Notes under the pieces: generated by a model
What the model was told of the DNA's origin: nothing
Databases searched by the model: none
Seen by the model: the letters and a program-made list of their open reading frames with translations, nothing else
Position numbers and translations under genes: made by a program
Origin: an uncultured Oleispira sp.
GTDB taxonomy: Bacteria > Pseudomonadota > Gammaproteobacteria > Pseudomonadales > Oceanobacteraceae
Direction: 5' to 3'
NCBI GenBank assembly: GCA_913019965.1
Contig: CAJVZR010000038.1
Span: 1-38,652 of the forward strand
DNA: 38,652 nucleotides
In this document: positions 9,818 to 18,414 of the stretch, one piece after another
Layout: each line of letters starts with the position of its first letter
Numbering within the stretch: the stretch's first letter is position 1

Positions 9818-10291
9818 ATGGCATTAAATCGCCGCTACGTACCTGACTTAAAAAAGATGGCAGCCGCTTGTGAGGGGAATTATATTCGCCTGCATAAGCT
9901 AATGCCCGACTTTGAGCTAGGCTATGAGAAGTTCTTCCTTATCAGTGGTGATTCGGTATTAGAGAATCCTGAAAGACAGGCTAGGATTCATCTTAAAGTG
10001 ATTGAGAGCTTTCCCTACACCTCTACCATCGAGGTGATTCAAAAAGGACTGTGCCCTGATTGGATACAGCCTCCGTGTATGATCGTCCGCTTGTATCATG
10101 ATGCGCGCTCAGCAGAAGTCACTAGCTACCAAAATCAGAAGCGCATTCATGGTAAGTACCAATACCCTAATCCACAAATGCGTCTACCCGATGAAAAAGC
10201 CCAATTGAATCAATTCTTAGCCGAATGGCTGACTCATTGCCTGAAATACGGTCATGCAGAAGTCGCACTTGATTTTGCTCCTAGCCGTTAA
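9818..10291 (+). CDS. yqiB: DUF1249 family protein YqiB
   Basis: This 157-residue cytosolic protein belongs to the YqiB/DUF1249 family, recognised from its start (RRYVPDLKKMAAACEGNY), from IQPPCMIVRLYHDARSAEV and from its position between nudF and cpdA. No biochemical function is established. I choose ATG 9818 because GAAGGAAG (9805-9812) sits five bases upstream; a TTG five codons earlier (9803) lies inside that ribosome binding site. There is no signal peptide or membrane segment. The pairing of nudF, yqiB and cpdA is conserved among gammaproteobacteria, which suggests a linked role in nucleotide signalling, but this is inference. Confidence 0.9.
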   Translation: MALNRRYVPDLKKMAAACEGNYIRLHKLMPDFELGYEKFFLISGDSVLENPERQARIHLKVIESFPYTSTIEVIQKGLCPDWIQPPCMIVRLYHDARSAEVTSYQNQKRIHGKYQYPNPQMRLPDEKAQLNQFLAEWLTHCLKYGHAEVALDFAPSR

Positions 10292-10310
10292 ATCGTTCGC
10301 AAATAGAATA

Positions 10311-10332
10311 AAATGTGATCTAATTCGAAACA
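10311..10332 (+). promoter_or_regulatory. Candidate CRP/Vfr-type binding site upstream of cpdA
   Basis: The left half AAATGTGATCTA is identical to the left 12 bases of the E. coli CRP consensus. The right half (ATTCGAAACA) keeps only three of ten consensus bases. It lies about 60-80 bases before the cpdA ATG. In Pseudomonas aeruginosa cpdA is known to be controlled by the CRP homologue Vfr, so a cAMP-responsive site here is plausible. Binding is inference. Confidence 0.45.
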
Positions 10333-10393
10333 AACTTGAAAAATGGTCTATATAGTAAGAGGCTAGTTAAAAAAGTTTGTACATGGCTTGGAA

Positions 10394-11212
10394 ATGGAGC
10401 TCCCTTTGTATTCGGTAGATAACGAAGGCCCGATTCGATTCATCCAGATAACCGATACACATCTGGTGGAGGCTGAGGACGGCCATTTATTGGGTTTAGA
10501 AACCTTAAACAGTCTTGAATGTGTGCTAAACAGTGTAAAAACTGAGAATAGCGACTTCGACTTTTTTGTCGTGTCTGGAGATATCTCTCAGGACGGATCT
10601 ATCGTGTCTTATCAACGCCTCCACGAGTCATTATTGCCTTTTGATGTGCCTTCCTTCTGGTTTGCAGGCAATCATGATGTGATGAACAACATGCGTGCGG
10701 TATGTCAGGGAACGGAGCATCTAGAAAATGTGATCCGCACCAAGCACTGGCAGCTGGTCTTATTAAATTCCCAGGTTGAAGGCTCTGTTTTTGGTAATCT
10801 AGCCGATGATCAATTCGATCTTCTAGAGCAAGCCTTGAGTGAACGCCCAGATCTTCATACATTGATTAGCCTTCATCACCACCCGATTCCAATGGAAAGT
10901 AATTGGATGGACAAAATAGGGGTGAAAAACGGCGAAAAGTTGATGACCATCGCTGCTAAGCATAACAATGTGAAATGCATTTTATGGGGCCATGTCCATC
11001 AAGATAGCGATAGAATGGTGGATGGTATTCGCATGTTATCCACTCCTTCAACGTGTGTTCAATTTACCCCTAAGTCAGCAGACTTCGACATTGACATGAT
11101 CGCTCCCGGTTATCGTCGCTTGCAACTTAATCCTGATGGTACAATCGAAACAGAAATGTCCCGTGTTGAGGGCATTGAATTTGAAATAGATTTGTCCGTT
11201 AAAGGTTATTAA
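10394..11212 (+). CDS. cpdA: 3',5'-cyclic-AMP phosphodiesterase
   Basis: CpdA hydrolyses cAMP to AMP and so sets CRP/Vfr activity. The 272-residue protein is a class III, calcineurin-type metallophosphoesterase with all five metal motifs: D21-T-H23, GDIS with D63, GNHD at 92-95, HHH at 161-163 and GHVH at 199-202. The ATG at 10394 is used; an in-frame TTG two codons upstream is the alternative, and neither has a strong ribosome binding site (GGA overlaps the approach). The length matches E. coli CpdA (275). It is followed at nine bases by yqiA. A CRP-like half palindrome at 10311-10332 suggests feedback by cAMP. Confidence 0.94.
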   Translation: MELPLYSVDNEGPIRFIQITDTHLVEAEDGHLLGLETLNSLECVLNSVKTENSDFDFFVVSGDISQDGSIVSYQRLHESLLPFDVPSFWFAGNHDVMNNMRAVCQGTEHLENVIRTKHWQLVLLNSQVEGSVFGNLADDQFDLLEQALSERPDLHTLISLHHHPIPMESNWMDKIGVKNGEKLMTIAAKHNNVKCILWGHVHQDSDRMVDGIRMLSTPSTCVQFTPKSADFDIDMIAPGYRRLQLNPDGTIETEMSRVEGIEFEIDLSVKGY

Positions 11213-11221
11213 CCCTCACCT

Positions 11222-11821
11222 ATGTCTCTTCCCAGTAATATTGGCTGTGTTTATCTACACGGCTTCTTGAGTTCGCCACAATCAAAAAAAGCCCAAGATC
11301 TTATCCAGTATTTCTCTGAGCACGATATGTCAGAGCAATTACGTGTGCCTTGCTTAGCGTTTGAACCGAGTACCGCGATACAACAAGCACAGAATGCTAT
11401 TCGTGAATTGAAACAGCAGGAAGGCATTGAGAAAGTCTTTGTAATGGGGAGCTCGTTAGGTGGCTTCTATGCGACCTATTTAGCCGAGCAAGAAGGTATC
11501 CCCTCAGTACTGATTAATCCTGCGGTGCGTCCGTATGAGCTATTCGATAAGTACCTTGGTCCTAATAAGCATTATTATGATGGTCAAACTTACCTGTTAG
11601 AAATGAAACATATTGAGCAACTACAGGCATTAGAAGTCTCGCAACTATCACATCCAAAGCAGATGCTTTTATTGTTGCAGACTGGTGATGAAACATTGGA
11701 TTATCAATTAGCCAGTACGAAATACATCGATTGCCCGAGTTGGATCGAAGCGGGTGGCAATCATAGTTTTGAAGGCTTCATCGCTCGCCTTGAGATGGTG
11801 TTTCATTTTGTTACCCATTGA
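11222..11821 (+). CDS. yqiA: YqiA family esterase
   Basis: This is a 199-residue alpha/beta-hydrolase of the YqiA (UPF0227) family, cytosolic. The oxyanion region VYLHGFLSSP is at 10-19 and the nucleophile elbow GSSLG at 76-80 gives S78. D156 (TGDE) and H181 (GGNHSFEGF) complete a catalytic triad. The E. coli enzyme acts on short-chain acyl esters; the natural substrate is unknown. It starts nine bases after cpdA and is the last gene of the nudF group. In E. coli parE follows directly, but here 8.4 kb of other genes intervene (see findings). Confidence 0.92.
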   Translation: MSLPSNIGCVYLHGFLSSPQSKKAQDLIQYFSEHDMSEQLRVPCLAFEPSTAIQQAQNAIRELKQQEGIEKVFVMGSSLGGFYATYLAEQEGIPSVLINPAVRPYELFDKYLGPNKHYYDGQTYLLEMKHIEQLQALEVSQLSHPKQMLLLLQTGDETLDYQLASTKYIDCPSWIEAGGNHSFEGFIARLEMVFHFVTH

Positions 11822-11879
11822 GGTCTAGTCAAACGTCTATGTGCTAGTCTTAATACGTGTATTAATTGGCGACTAGCAG

Positions 11880-14441
11880 ATGTTAACTAGGCAAGTACGG
11901 ATGAGGAAAAGTCTTGGGCAAATAGTCGCCTGCCTAGTGCTGGCTATGCTCATCATGCTGGTCTACCAATACGTAATTGCCATCTCAGACCCAACCCAAA
12001 AAGCCATAGCGAACAACCCATCAGGAATTCGCATTGATGAAGCGTATTTGATTGATCGCACGAGTGAGCAATCACTGGATCAAGTATTATCAAAGCCCCA
12101 GCAATTTATAAATCTACCTCTCGCAGATATTCCTTGGAGCTTCACTCAGCAAGCCTATTGGATTCGGTTATCATTGCAAAATACGGGTAAGCAACCCATT
12201 GATCTTGTTAGTCACTTCTCTAATCCTATGTTAGAGCAGCTAACAATTTATCGCATCGATAAAGAAGAGACTGTACTTGCTCGCTCATTAGGTTGGCAAG
12301 AGCAAGGATTAAATCGAATCGATCGCAGTTTTCCATCGTACTCATTTTCTCTAGAGTCTGGAAAGCAGACCGAGCTTTATATTCGTATTGCGACAGAAGG
12401 TATTGCTAAGACACCGATTCGAATATATTACAAAGATGATTTCTCCAGCCTTATCAGTTTCTCATTTTTAATCTGGGGAAGTTTTGTCGGTATATTAATC
12501 GCCATGTCGCTCTACAATTTAGTGCTATTTTGGGGATTGAAAGACAGTATTTATCTAGTCTATATCGGCTACATTACTTCGGTGCTGATGATGCTGGGAG
12601 TCGTTATTGGATTTGGGCACTACATCTGGCCCGAAGCTATTATTCGATTCTTAAGAGAAAATATCGTCGCGGTAAATACTTTGCTGATGATTTTTTCGGT
12701 TACCTTTGCCATCTTATTTTTTAACGCCTATCAGAATAAAACCCGAATAGTCAGTATTAGTATTTATTACGTTGTCTATTTAATCGTTTTTGCGGTCATT
12801 AGCCTAGGGCTGCCAGAATACATAGCCGCTCCTATATTTTTTATCAGTATGGTTTTTTTATATCCACTGGCCTTTCTCCTCATTGTGCAGCAAATGAGAA
12901 AAAATTTCAGTTGGGCGCGGTTATATCTCATATCCTGGATTCCGTTAATTCTGGGTGGTGCCATTCAGCCAATGGGGTTAACCGGGGTCATTGAAGAATC
13001 ATTCATCGTTCACCATGCTTTAATGATCGGTGTACTTTTTGAAGTGGTATTAATGGCCATGGCGCTAGCCGACAGAATGCAATATAAAAAAGCACTCGCC
13101 TTATATCAGGCAACCCATGAGCCAGAAACAGGGTTAGCAAATATTAATCTTTTAGAAGCTAGGCTCCAGCCACTCATTGAAAAAAAGAATAGCTTTGCCA
13201 TTTGTATTATTGAAATTGATGGCTTTTCTACATTACTGCCTTATATCACTAGTACCGATAATGATGATCTAATGCTAATGATTGCTGATAATATCGAACG
13301 AAGAATTCACCTAGAAGAAAACTGTATTGCTTTAGAGGTGAAAGATAACCGACCGATCAAAGTAGCGAAAATTAATGATGGTTATTTTGCTTTAGTGGTA
13401 GAACTAAAAACAACTCAGAATAAGGAACAATACCGAATTCGTCGCCAGTTTAGTTATTTATCACACGATATGGCTAAAGGGGCTCAGGTTGGAGAGCTAT
13501 TAATTAACCTAACAATGAATGTTGGGATTTCACTTATTGATAGTCATCCAACGACGACTCAAGTATCAGAAATCTTAAAGCAAGCGTATCAAGGTCTAGA
13601 GCAAGGGAAAAAGAATGGCGATAGAATTGGTTTTTATCAAGCTGAGCAGGCGCTCAATGTTGCCCAAAGGCTAGCTTTGGCGGCAGATCTACAGCAAGCG
13701 TTGAGGAGCAATAATTTGCAATTATTCCATCAGCCGCAAATTAACCTTAAAACTCAGCAAGTTGATGGATCTGAAGCATTGTTAAGATGGGTTCATAAAG
13801 AACATGGGTTTATTCCCCCGGATGTTTTTATTCCGCTTGCTGAAGATACCGGTATTATTAATGAACTGACCCTATGGGTGATTGATACTGCGTGCCAACA
13901 GCTTGAACAGCTTATTGAGCTAGGATATGAACAACACAATGTATCGATTAATATTAGTGGGAAAGATATTTCTGAAGAAAACTTTCTGATACATGTTAAA
14001 AAAATATTAAGACAGTATAAATTTCCACTCTCGTGTTTAACTTTTGAATTAACCGAGTCGGTCATGGTGAACGATTTTCATCATTTAAGTCAGACAATGA
14101 ATGAGTTGTCGAAAATGGGAGTTCAGGTCGCGATTGATGATTATGGCACTGGGTACTCATCATTATTCTACATATCGCAGTTGCCGTTTAATGAAATAAA
14201 AATTGATAAAAGTTTTGTGATGAATTTAGCACATTCAGAGCGTGACTTGACGATTGTTAGAACAACGATTGAGATGGCTAAAAGTTTAGGCTTAAAAATT
14301 GTTGCCGAAGGTATCGAGTCGGATGCCATCGAGCATATCCTAAAACAACATGAGTGTAATATCGTACAGGGCTATTATTACTGTAAGCCCATTGTTTTCT
14401 CAGACTATGTTCTTTGGTTAAAAGAAAAGTCTTTGATTTAA
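11880..14441 (+). CDS. Membrane sensor with 7TM-DISM, degenerate GGDEF and intact EAL domain
   Basis: This is an 853-residue cyclic-di-GMP protein. An N-terminal signal anchor (about 14-33) is followed by a periplasmic beta-rich domain of the 7TMR-DISMED2 type (about 50-185, with AYWIRLSLQN), seven membrane helices (about 190-395), GGDEF (about 410-585) and EAL (about 595-845). The GGDEF signature is replaced by NDGYF at 499-503, so cyclase activity is not expected. The EAL domain looks catalytic: EALLRW at 632-637, N691, E723, DDYGTGYSS at 753-761, K774 and E810. I predict a phosphodiesterase that cleaves c-di-GMP in response to a periplasmic, perhaps carbohydrate, signal. The start could also be ATG 11901 (seven codons later); neither has a strong ribosome binding site. 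It is convergent with the PAS-GGDEF gene. Confidence 0.92.
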   Translation: MLTRQVRMRKSLGQIVACLVLAMLIMLVYQYVIAISDPTQKAIANNPSGIRIDEAYLIDRTSEQSLDQVLSKPQQFINLPLADIPWSFTQQAYWIRLSLQNTGKQPIDLVSHFSNPMLEQLTIYRIDKEETVLARSLGWQEQGLNRIDRSFPSYSFSLESGKQTELYIRIATEGIAKTPIRIYYKDDFSSLISFSFLIWGSFVGILIAMSLYNLVLFWGLKDSIYLVYIGYITSVLMMLGVVIGFGHYIWPEAIIRFLRENIVAVNTLLMIFSVTFAILFFNAYQNKTRIVSISIYYVVYLIVFAVISLGLPEYIAAPIFFISMVFLYPLAFLLIVQQMRKNFSWARLYLISWIPLILGGAIQPMGLTGVIEESFIVHHALMIGVLFEVVLMAMALADRMQYKKALALYQATHEPETGLANINLLEARLQPLIEKKNSFAICIIEIDGFSTLLPYITSTDNDDLMLMIADNIERRIHLEENCIALEVKDNRPIKVAKINDGYFALVVELKTTQNKEQYRIRRQFSYLSHDMAKGAQVGELLINLTMNVGISLIDSHPTTTQVSEILKQAYQGLEQGKKNGDRIGFYQAEQALNVAQRLALAADLQQALRSNNLQLFHQPQINLKTQQVDGSEALLRWVHKEHGFIPPDVFIPLAEDTGIINELTLWVIDTACQQLEQLIELGYEQHNVSINISGKDISEENFLIHVKKILRQYKFPLSCLTFELTESVMVNDFHHLSQTMNELSKMGVQVAIDDYGTGYSSLFYISQLPFNEIKIDKSFVMNLAHSERDLTIVRTTIEMAKSLGLKIVAEGIESDAIEHILKQHECNIVQGYYYCKPIVFSDYVLWLKEKSLI

Positions 14442-14476
14442 TTCATTCTTAATATCAATAAATCACAATTGTTCTG

Positions 14477-14496
14477 AATAAGCAGGTAGGCTTATT
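14477..14496. terminator. Weak hairpin between convergent c-di-GMP genes
   Basis: A 7-bp stem AATAAGC/GCTTATT with a six-base loop sits between the stop at 14441 and the minus-strand stop at 14492, overlapping the latter. T-rich flanks are short. It may act as a weak bidirectional terminator, but the evidence is thin. Confidence 0.35.
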
Positions 14497-15370
14497 TATG
14501 TGACTTTTTTGTGCGGTACATATCTAGATCAGCATAGGATAATAATTCGTCAGAATTATTGCCATTAGTAGGATAAGTTGCACAGCCAATGCTGCAGCGA
14601 ACATTCAAAGATTTTGATCCGATTATCATATTTTCGTGTAAAGACGAGGAAAGGTTTTGAATGACTTGCTCAATGTCCGACTTTTTAAAGGTATTCTCCA
14701 GTAATAAAACAAATTCATCACCACCAATGCGAGCAGCCATATCTGACTTACGAATGCTATGAGAAATGCGGCCGCCAATTTCTTTTAATACCTTATCTCC
14801 AAATGAGTGGCCATGCTGATCGTTAATTTGCTTGAATCCATCTAGGTCAAAGAACAATAAGGTGAAGGCATTTTTATTGCGATCGTATTGATCAATTAAA
14901 TGAGAAATTCGGTCTAATAATAGATAACGATTAGGGATCTGAGTTAAGTGATCGTATTGGGCAAGATGACGCAGGCGCTCGGTTTCGTTAATACGGGCGG
15001 TAATATCGCGATTAATCCCTAAGGCGCCAACCATTTGATTCTCATCATCTAATAGCGGGATGCACATAGATTCAATCCAGCCAATACTGCCATCTTTATG
15101 CAGCATACGAACTTCTCCAGTCCATTGGCCAAATTCAGCAACAGCCGCTAAAACTTCACTGGTGATATGGTCAATATCATCAGGTACATGAAGAATACCA
15201 ACAGGTTGTCCTACGGCTTCCTCTTCACTATAGCCATATAGAGCCTCAGAGCCCTTATTCCAGTCTGTAATGATACCTTGAGCATCGGTTACAACAACGG
15301 CGTCAAAAAGATAATTGAAGGCCTTAGCGCGTAATAAGAGTCTTTCAGAGTTCAATGGTTCAAATCTCAA
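14492..15370 (-). CDS. PAS-GGDEF diguanylate cyclase
   Basis: This is a 292-residue soluble protein that should make cyclic di-GMP from two GTP. Residues about 15-125 are a PAS domain (FDAVVVTDAQGIITDWN, then the PAC-like GALGINRDITARI). The GGDEF domain follows at about 135-290. The active-site GGDEF is intact at 216-220 and the inhibitory I-site RxxD is present at 207-210 (RKSD), so product feedback is expected. There is no membrane segment, so the PAS domain presumably reads a cytosolic cue; the ligand or cofactor cannot be told from sequence. It is convergent with the EAL-bearing membrane protein, putting a synthase and a likely hydrolase of the same messenger side by side. Confidence 0.93.
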   Translation of the reverse strand: MRFEPLNSERLLLRAKAFNYLFDAVVVTDAQGIITDWNKGSEALYGYSEEEAVGQPVGILHVPDDIDHITSEVLAAVAEFGQWTGEVRMLHKDGSIGWIESMCIPLLDDENQMVGALGINRDITARINETERLRHLAQYDHLTQIPNRYLLLDRISHLIDQYDRNKNAFTLLFFDLDGFKQINDQHGHSFGDKVLKEIGGRISHSIRKSDMAARIGGDEFVLLLENTFKKSDIEQVIQNLSSSLHENMIIGSKSLNVRCSIGCATYPTNGNNSDELLSYADLDMYRTKKSHK

Positions 15371-15484
15371 GTCGTTTCGTTGGCATAACTTAAGAATAGC
15401 AAGGAATGGCTGAATTACAGTCTATGAACTTAAAAACTATAGGGGATCTTGATTTAAACTAACTTCTTTCATAAAGCACTACCA

Positions 15485-15730
15485 CTATGCCATTAGTTTT
15501 AGCGCGCAATAGGGGGTTAGGTTTAAGACAAGGATCGCTAGCTTATAATTACCTAAGAAGGTGAAATATAACTCATCGAGTTTATCGATTGAAACTCTAG
15601 TGATTTTAGAGTGAATCGCTTTTAGTGGGGTGTTCAGTAGGGTGATCATGAAAGAGCTAAATGCAAGTAAGCCTATATTAAGTAGCGTGCACCAGCCAAG
15701 AAAGGTGGTGATGGTTGATACGTTATCCAT
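15485..15730 (-). CDS. Small membrane protein, DUF6868-like
   Basis: This is an 81-residue protein with two hydrophobic segments (about 5-30, FLGWCTLLNIGLLAFSSFMI, and about 58-78, ILVLNLTPYCALKLM) separated by a charged loop. The opening LGWCTLLN and the ending NLTPYCALKLM resemble the DUF6868 family of small bacterial membrane proteins; function unknown. The ATG at 15728-15730 is chosen because GGAAG stands five bases upstream. The open frame continues 19 codons further to an ATG at 15785, but that extension has no family resemblance and no ribosome binding site. It is divergent from the pseudouridine synthase at 15804. Confidence 0.75.
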   Translation of the reverse strand: MDNVSTITTFLGWCTLLNIGLLAFSSFMITLLNTPLKAIHSKITRVSIDKLDELYFTFLGNYKLAILVLNLTPYCALKLMA

Positions 15731-15803
15731 GAATACTTCCAGTTTAAAGTCTATTAAACTGTCTAATAAATGATAGGCTATCGTCAAAATCCGTGGATCT
15801 CAA

Positions 15804-16694
15804 ATGGTAATTTCTAAGAATCCCTCAATCGTGAGCTTGCCACAAATAAACCCGGGGGTTGTCACTGTAGTTGAATATTTAATTCATAAATTTCCTCATG
15901 TTGATGCTCAAGTCTGGCAGCAGCGTATTGCTGATGGCAAAGTACACTTTCGTGACGGTACGCTCATCACAGTGCAGACACCTTTCAAGCCACAGCAACA
16001 GGTTTATTATTATAGAGAAGTAGAAAGTGAGCCCTGTATTCCTTTTAATGAACAAATTCTCTATCAAGACCAGCATCTTTTAGTCGCTTATAAACCCCAC
16101 TTTTTAGCCGTCACCCCTGGAGGAGTTTTTGTTAACGAATGTCTCCAGAACCGTCTACGGAGCAGTACTGGTATTGAGAGTTTACAAGCGTTACATCGAT
16201 TAGATAGAGTGACTGCGGGTTTAGTCATGTTCTCGCTGAATCCAGAGACTCGCCATCGATATCATCAATTGTTTGAAACAAGACAAATAAACAAAACCTA
16301 TCAAGCAATTGCCAGCATTCGTGAGGATGAAAATATAGTAGGGAAGCAGTGGCAAGTTAAAAACCGAATCGTCCGCTCTGAGCCACGTTTTCGTATGTGT
16401 GTAGTAGATGGTGAAGCCAATAGTCACTCGCAGATTCGCTGCATACAGCAAACACATCACCGAGCGCTATTTGAACTAAATCCGATAACGGGGAAAACCC
16501 ATCAATTGCGAGTACATATGCAATCACTGGGCTGGCCGATATTACATGATAAATATTACCCACAACTTCAGCCGAAATCTGAAGATAACTTTGATGCGCC
16601 TTTGCAACTATTAGCAAAAGAACTGAAATTTATCGATCCAATAAGTCAGCAGCCAAGATGCTTCCGTTACGAAAACAACCTAGCGCTAATATGA
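15804..16694 (+). CDS. RluA-family pseudouridine synthase
   Basis: This is a 296-residue RNA modification enzyme that isomerises uridine to pseudouridine. An N-terminal S4-like region (about 20-70) precedes the catalytic domain. HRLDRVTAGL at 131-140 carries the catalytic aspartate D134, and NKTYQAI and KTHQLRVHMQSLGWPILHD are the later conserved blocks. The family includes RluA, RluC, RluD and TruC; sequence alone does not tell which rRNA or tRNA site is modified. The upstream ribosome binding site is poor (GTGGAT about eight bases before the ATG). Its stop is 17 bases from the convergent MYG1-family gene. It lies inside the block that separates yqiA from parE. Confidence 0.9.
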   Translation: MVISKNPSIVSLPQINPGVVTVVEYLIHKFPHVDAQVWQQRIADGKVHFRDGTLITVQTPFKPQQQVYYYREVESEPCIPFNEQILYQDQHLLVAYKPHFLAVTPGGVFVNECLQNRLRSSTGIESLQALHRLDRVTAGLVMFSLNPETRHRYHQLFETRQINKTYQAIASIREDENIVGKQWQVKNRIVRSEPRFRMCVVDGEANSHSQIRCIQQTHHRALFELNPITGKTHQLRVHMQSLGWPILHDKYYPQLQPKSEDNFDAPLQLLAKELKFIDPISQQPRCFRYENNLALI

Positions 16695-16711
16695 AGATAA
16701 TGACCAAGTGC

Positions 16712-17581
16712 TTAGGCTTGAAGCGCCATCGCCGCCATTTTCATCGTACTTTCAAAGGATTCAGCACCGGCAATGAATAAACCATTGTGGCAGAACATTG
16801 CATCATCAATGCCCGTCACATCCTGAAGCGCTTTGTTAGACAAACCCGCCCAGGGGGTCGGTAATGACTTTCTATCTTCGAAAGAACCCAGTTCCGCAGG
16901 AACCGTTTGAATTCGCCACTGGCCTGAGTCCGATGGGTACACCACATAGAGCGCTTCTTCAGACAGGGCATGAACTGTTCGTTTCCAAGGCGTGTATTGT
17001 TCTAAGACAATCACTCTAGGATCTTCAGCTTTCTCAATTGCCTCAGCCACAATGACTTTTGCACTAATGCCACCATTTGCCGAAGCGATGAATCGAGCGA
17101 GAACGCGTGATGCAAATGCCACGGCTTCATCAAAGCAAACATCATAATGGCTGTCTTCTTGCCAAGTTGGGTTAAACATAGAAATGGTTTGGCTCAGGCT
17201 AATCCCTTGAGCAACCCCTTCAACATGGCCGCAATCGACCGCATCGATGGTCGATACTAATCCAGAATCTACAGATTTGGCTACCTCTTCATTGCCACCA
17301 CATATCTCTAAGCCATACTTCTGCCAGATTAGACCAAATGAAGAATAAGGAATACCGTTTTCACGCTCACCCGCACCACCACGCTGATGGTGATCAAAAC
17401 GTCCAGCCTCTGGATCGTACTCGCCACCTACATCAAGCACGATATCAGCTTGAGCGATAACCTCTAAATCGCGGGTGCGAACCAACTTGAAAGAAGGAAT
17501 AACACACTTAAGTGCTGCCACACTGAAAACATCATCTGCGTGAAAATTACCATTGTGCGTCGCTATCGTTATATCAGTCAT
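16712..17581 (-). CDS. MYG1 family (UPF0160) DHH-like metal hydrolase
   Basis: This is a 289-residue protein of the MYG1/UPF0160 family, related to DHH phosphoesterases. Metal-binding positions are visible: H9 and HADD (14-17) in THNGNFHADDVF, D50 in LDVGG and D63-H64-H65 in RFDHHQRGG. C-terminal blocks WRIQTVP and FCHNGLFIAG are also typical. Human MYG1 has been described as a 3'-5' RNA exonuclease; whether bacterial members do the same is inference. Length is normal for bacterial homologues, and the start begins directly with the conserved THNGNFHADD block. It stands alone on the minus strand, about 180 bases downstream of a membrane protein gene with a likely terminator between. Confidence 0.92.
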   Translation of the reverse strand: MTDITIATHNGNFHADDVFSVAALKCVIPSFKLVRTRDLEVIAQADIVLDVGGEYDPEAGRFDHHQRGGAGERENGIPYSSFGLIWQKYGLEICGGNEEVAKSVDSGLVSTIDAVDCGHVEGVAQGISLSQTISMFNPTWQEDSHYDVCFDEAVAFASRVLARFIASANGGISAKVIVAEAIEKAEDPRVIVLEQYTPWKRTVHALSEEALYVVYPSDSGQWRIQTVPAELGSFEDRKSLPTPWAGLSNKALQDVTGIDDAMFCHNGLFIAGAESFESTMKMAAMALQA

Positions 17582-17695
17582 TTATATCGTGTCATCTTAG
17601 AAAAGAGTAAGAGGTTGCCGCTCACTAAATGTGAGTGGTTTGAGCTATTGGATCAGCAAATTATAGGGGAAGGATTCTATACGAAGAGGGCCAAC

Positions 17696-17742
17696 AAAAA
17701 CAGCGGCCTGCTAAATATACAGGTATGAGGCGGGCACGCTGT
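17696..17742 (-). terminator. Probable rho-independent terminator of the gene at 17760
   Basis: On the minus strand ACAGCG pairs with CGCTGT (17737-17742 with 17700-17705). The stem continues for about five pairs past a single-base bulge and is followed by a T5 run (A run at 17696-17700 on the plus strand). The loop is about 20 bases, long for this class. It lies just after the stop of the minus-strand membrane gene. Confidence 0.55.
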
Positions 17743-17759
17743 CTAATTATTCAATTGCA

Positions 17760-18329
17760 TTAAAGTTTAGAGTTCCGGTTGATTAGCTTCTGCTTAAGCA
17801 ATAGCACAAAAGCAATTGTTAATACTAAAAAGAAAAGCATAGTGAAGCTACTTTTAAGTAAGGTAAATAAACTCGCGATATTAACCGTTGATACCTGCAA
17901 ATTAGGGAAAGAAGTAATCATATTTATAATGAATAAATTTTCAATATAATCAAAGATCCCTGCTGAAAATGGAATCCAGGCAGAATAGTAAATTCTAGAT
18001 TTAGCATTGCAAGTCTTACCCAAAAGCCAGACTAACAGTAACGCGTAGGTTATTGAAAATAGACCAGGGTAAATGAAGTCTAAGGGCAATTGAGTAGAAA
18101 GGTATACATCACGACCTTCGGAACCAAGAGCCGTCAATAATTCAGTGGCATAATTAAATGAATAACCAAAGGGAGATAAATCAAAAATAGGTAGTTGTGG
18201 AGAGAATGCCATAACGGCGGGAATAGAATAGAGGAGCATGGTTGAATAGACGGACATGGTTAATGAAAATAAAACTAGAACGAATTTACCGGTTGCATGC
18301 CTTTGCATAAAACGAACTAAGGTGACCAT
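17760..18329 (-). CDS. Conserved-looking four-helix membrane protein of unknown function
   Basis: This is a 189-residue integral-membrane protein that I do not recognise by name. Predicted helices are at about 15-38, 84-104, 114-138 and 150-178. The loop between helices 1 and 2 (about 40-82, perhaps periplasmic) includes ALGSEGRDVY; helix 2 starts with LPLDFIYPGL and helix 3 carries GIFDYIEN (124-131). The acidic, aromatic residues inside helices 2 and 3 look functionally conserved, as in a small enzyme-like membrane family, but no activity is claimed. It is flanked by a methyltransferase gene upstream (86 bases) and a likely terminator downstream, so it may be the last gene of 19135-17760. 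Confidence 0.75.
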   Translation of the reverse strand: MVTLVRFMQRHATGKFVLVLFSLTMSVYSTMLLYSIPAVMAFSPQLPIFDLSPFGYSFNYATELLTALGSEGRDVYLSTQLPLDFIYPGLFSITYALLLVWLLGKTCNAKSRIYYSAWIPFSAGIFDYIENLFIINMITSFPNLQVSTVNIASLFTLLKSSFTMLFFLVLTIAFVLLLKQKLINRNSKL

Positions 18330-18414
18330 GTGTAATATAAATCCTTTGAATAATTGAATTAACGGGATCTGGTTTTGTCATCTAATAATTTAGACTAATA
18401 AATATCTGACATTA

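Noticed and set aside
17540..17728. 62-residue plus-strand frame crossing the start of the MYG1-family gene
   Set aside because: It begins inside the well-supported minus-strand gene, has no ribosome binding site and ends in the terminator area.
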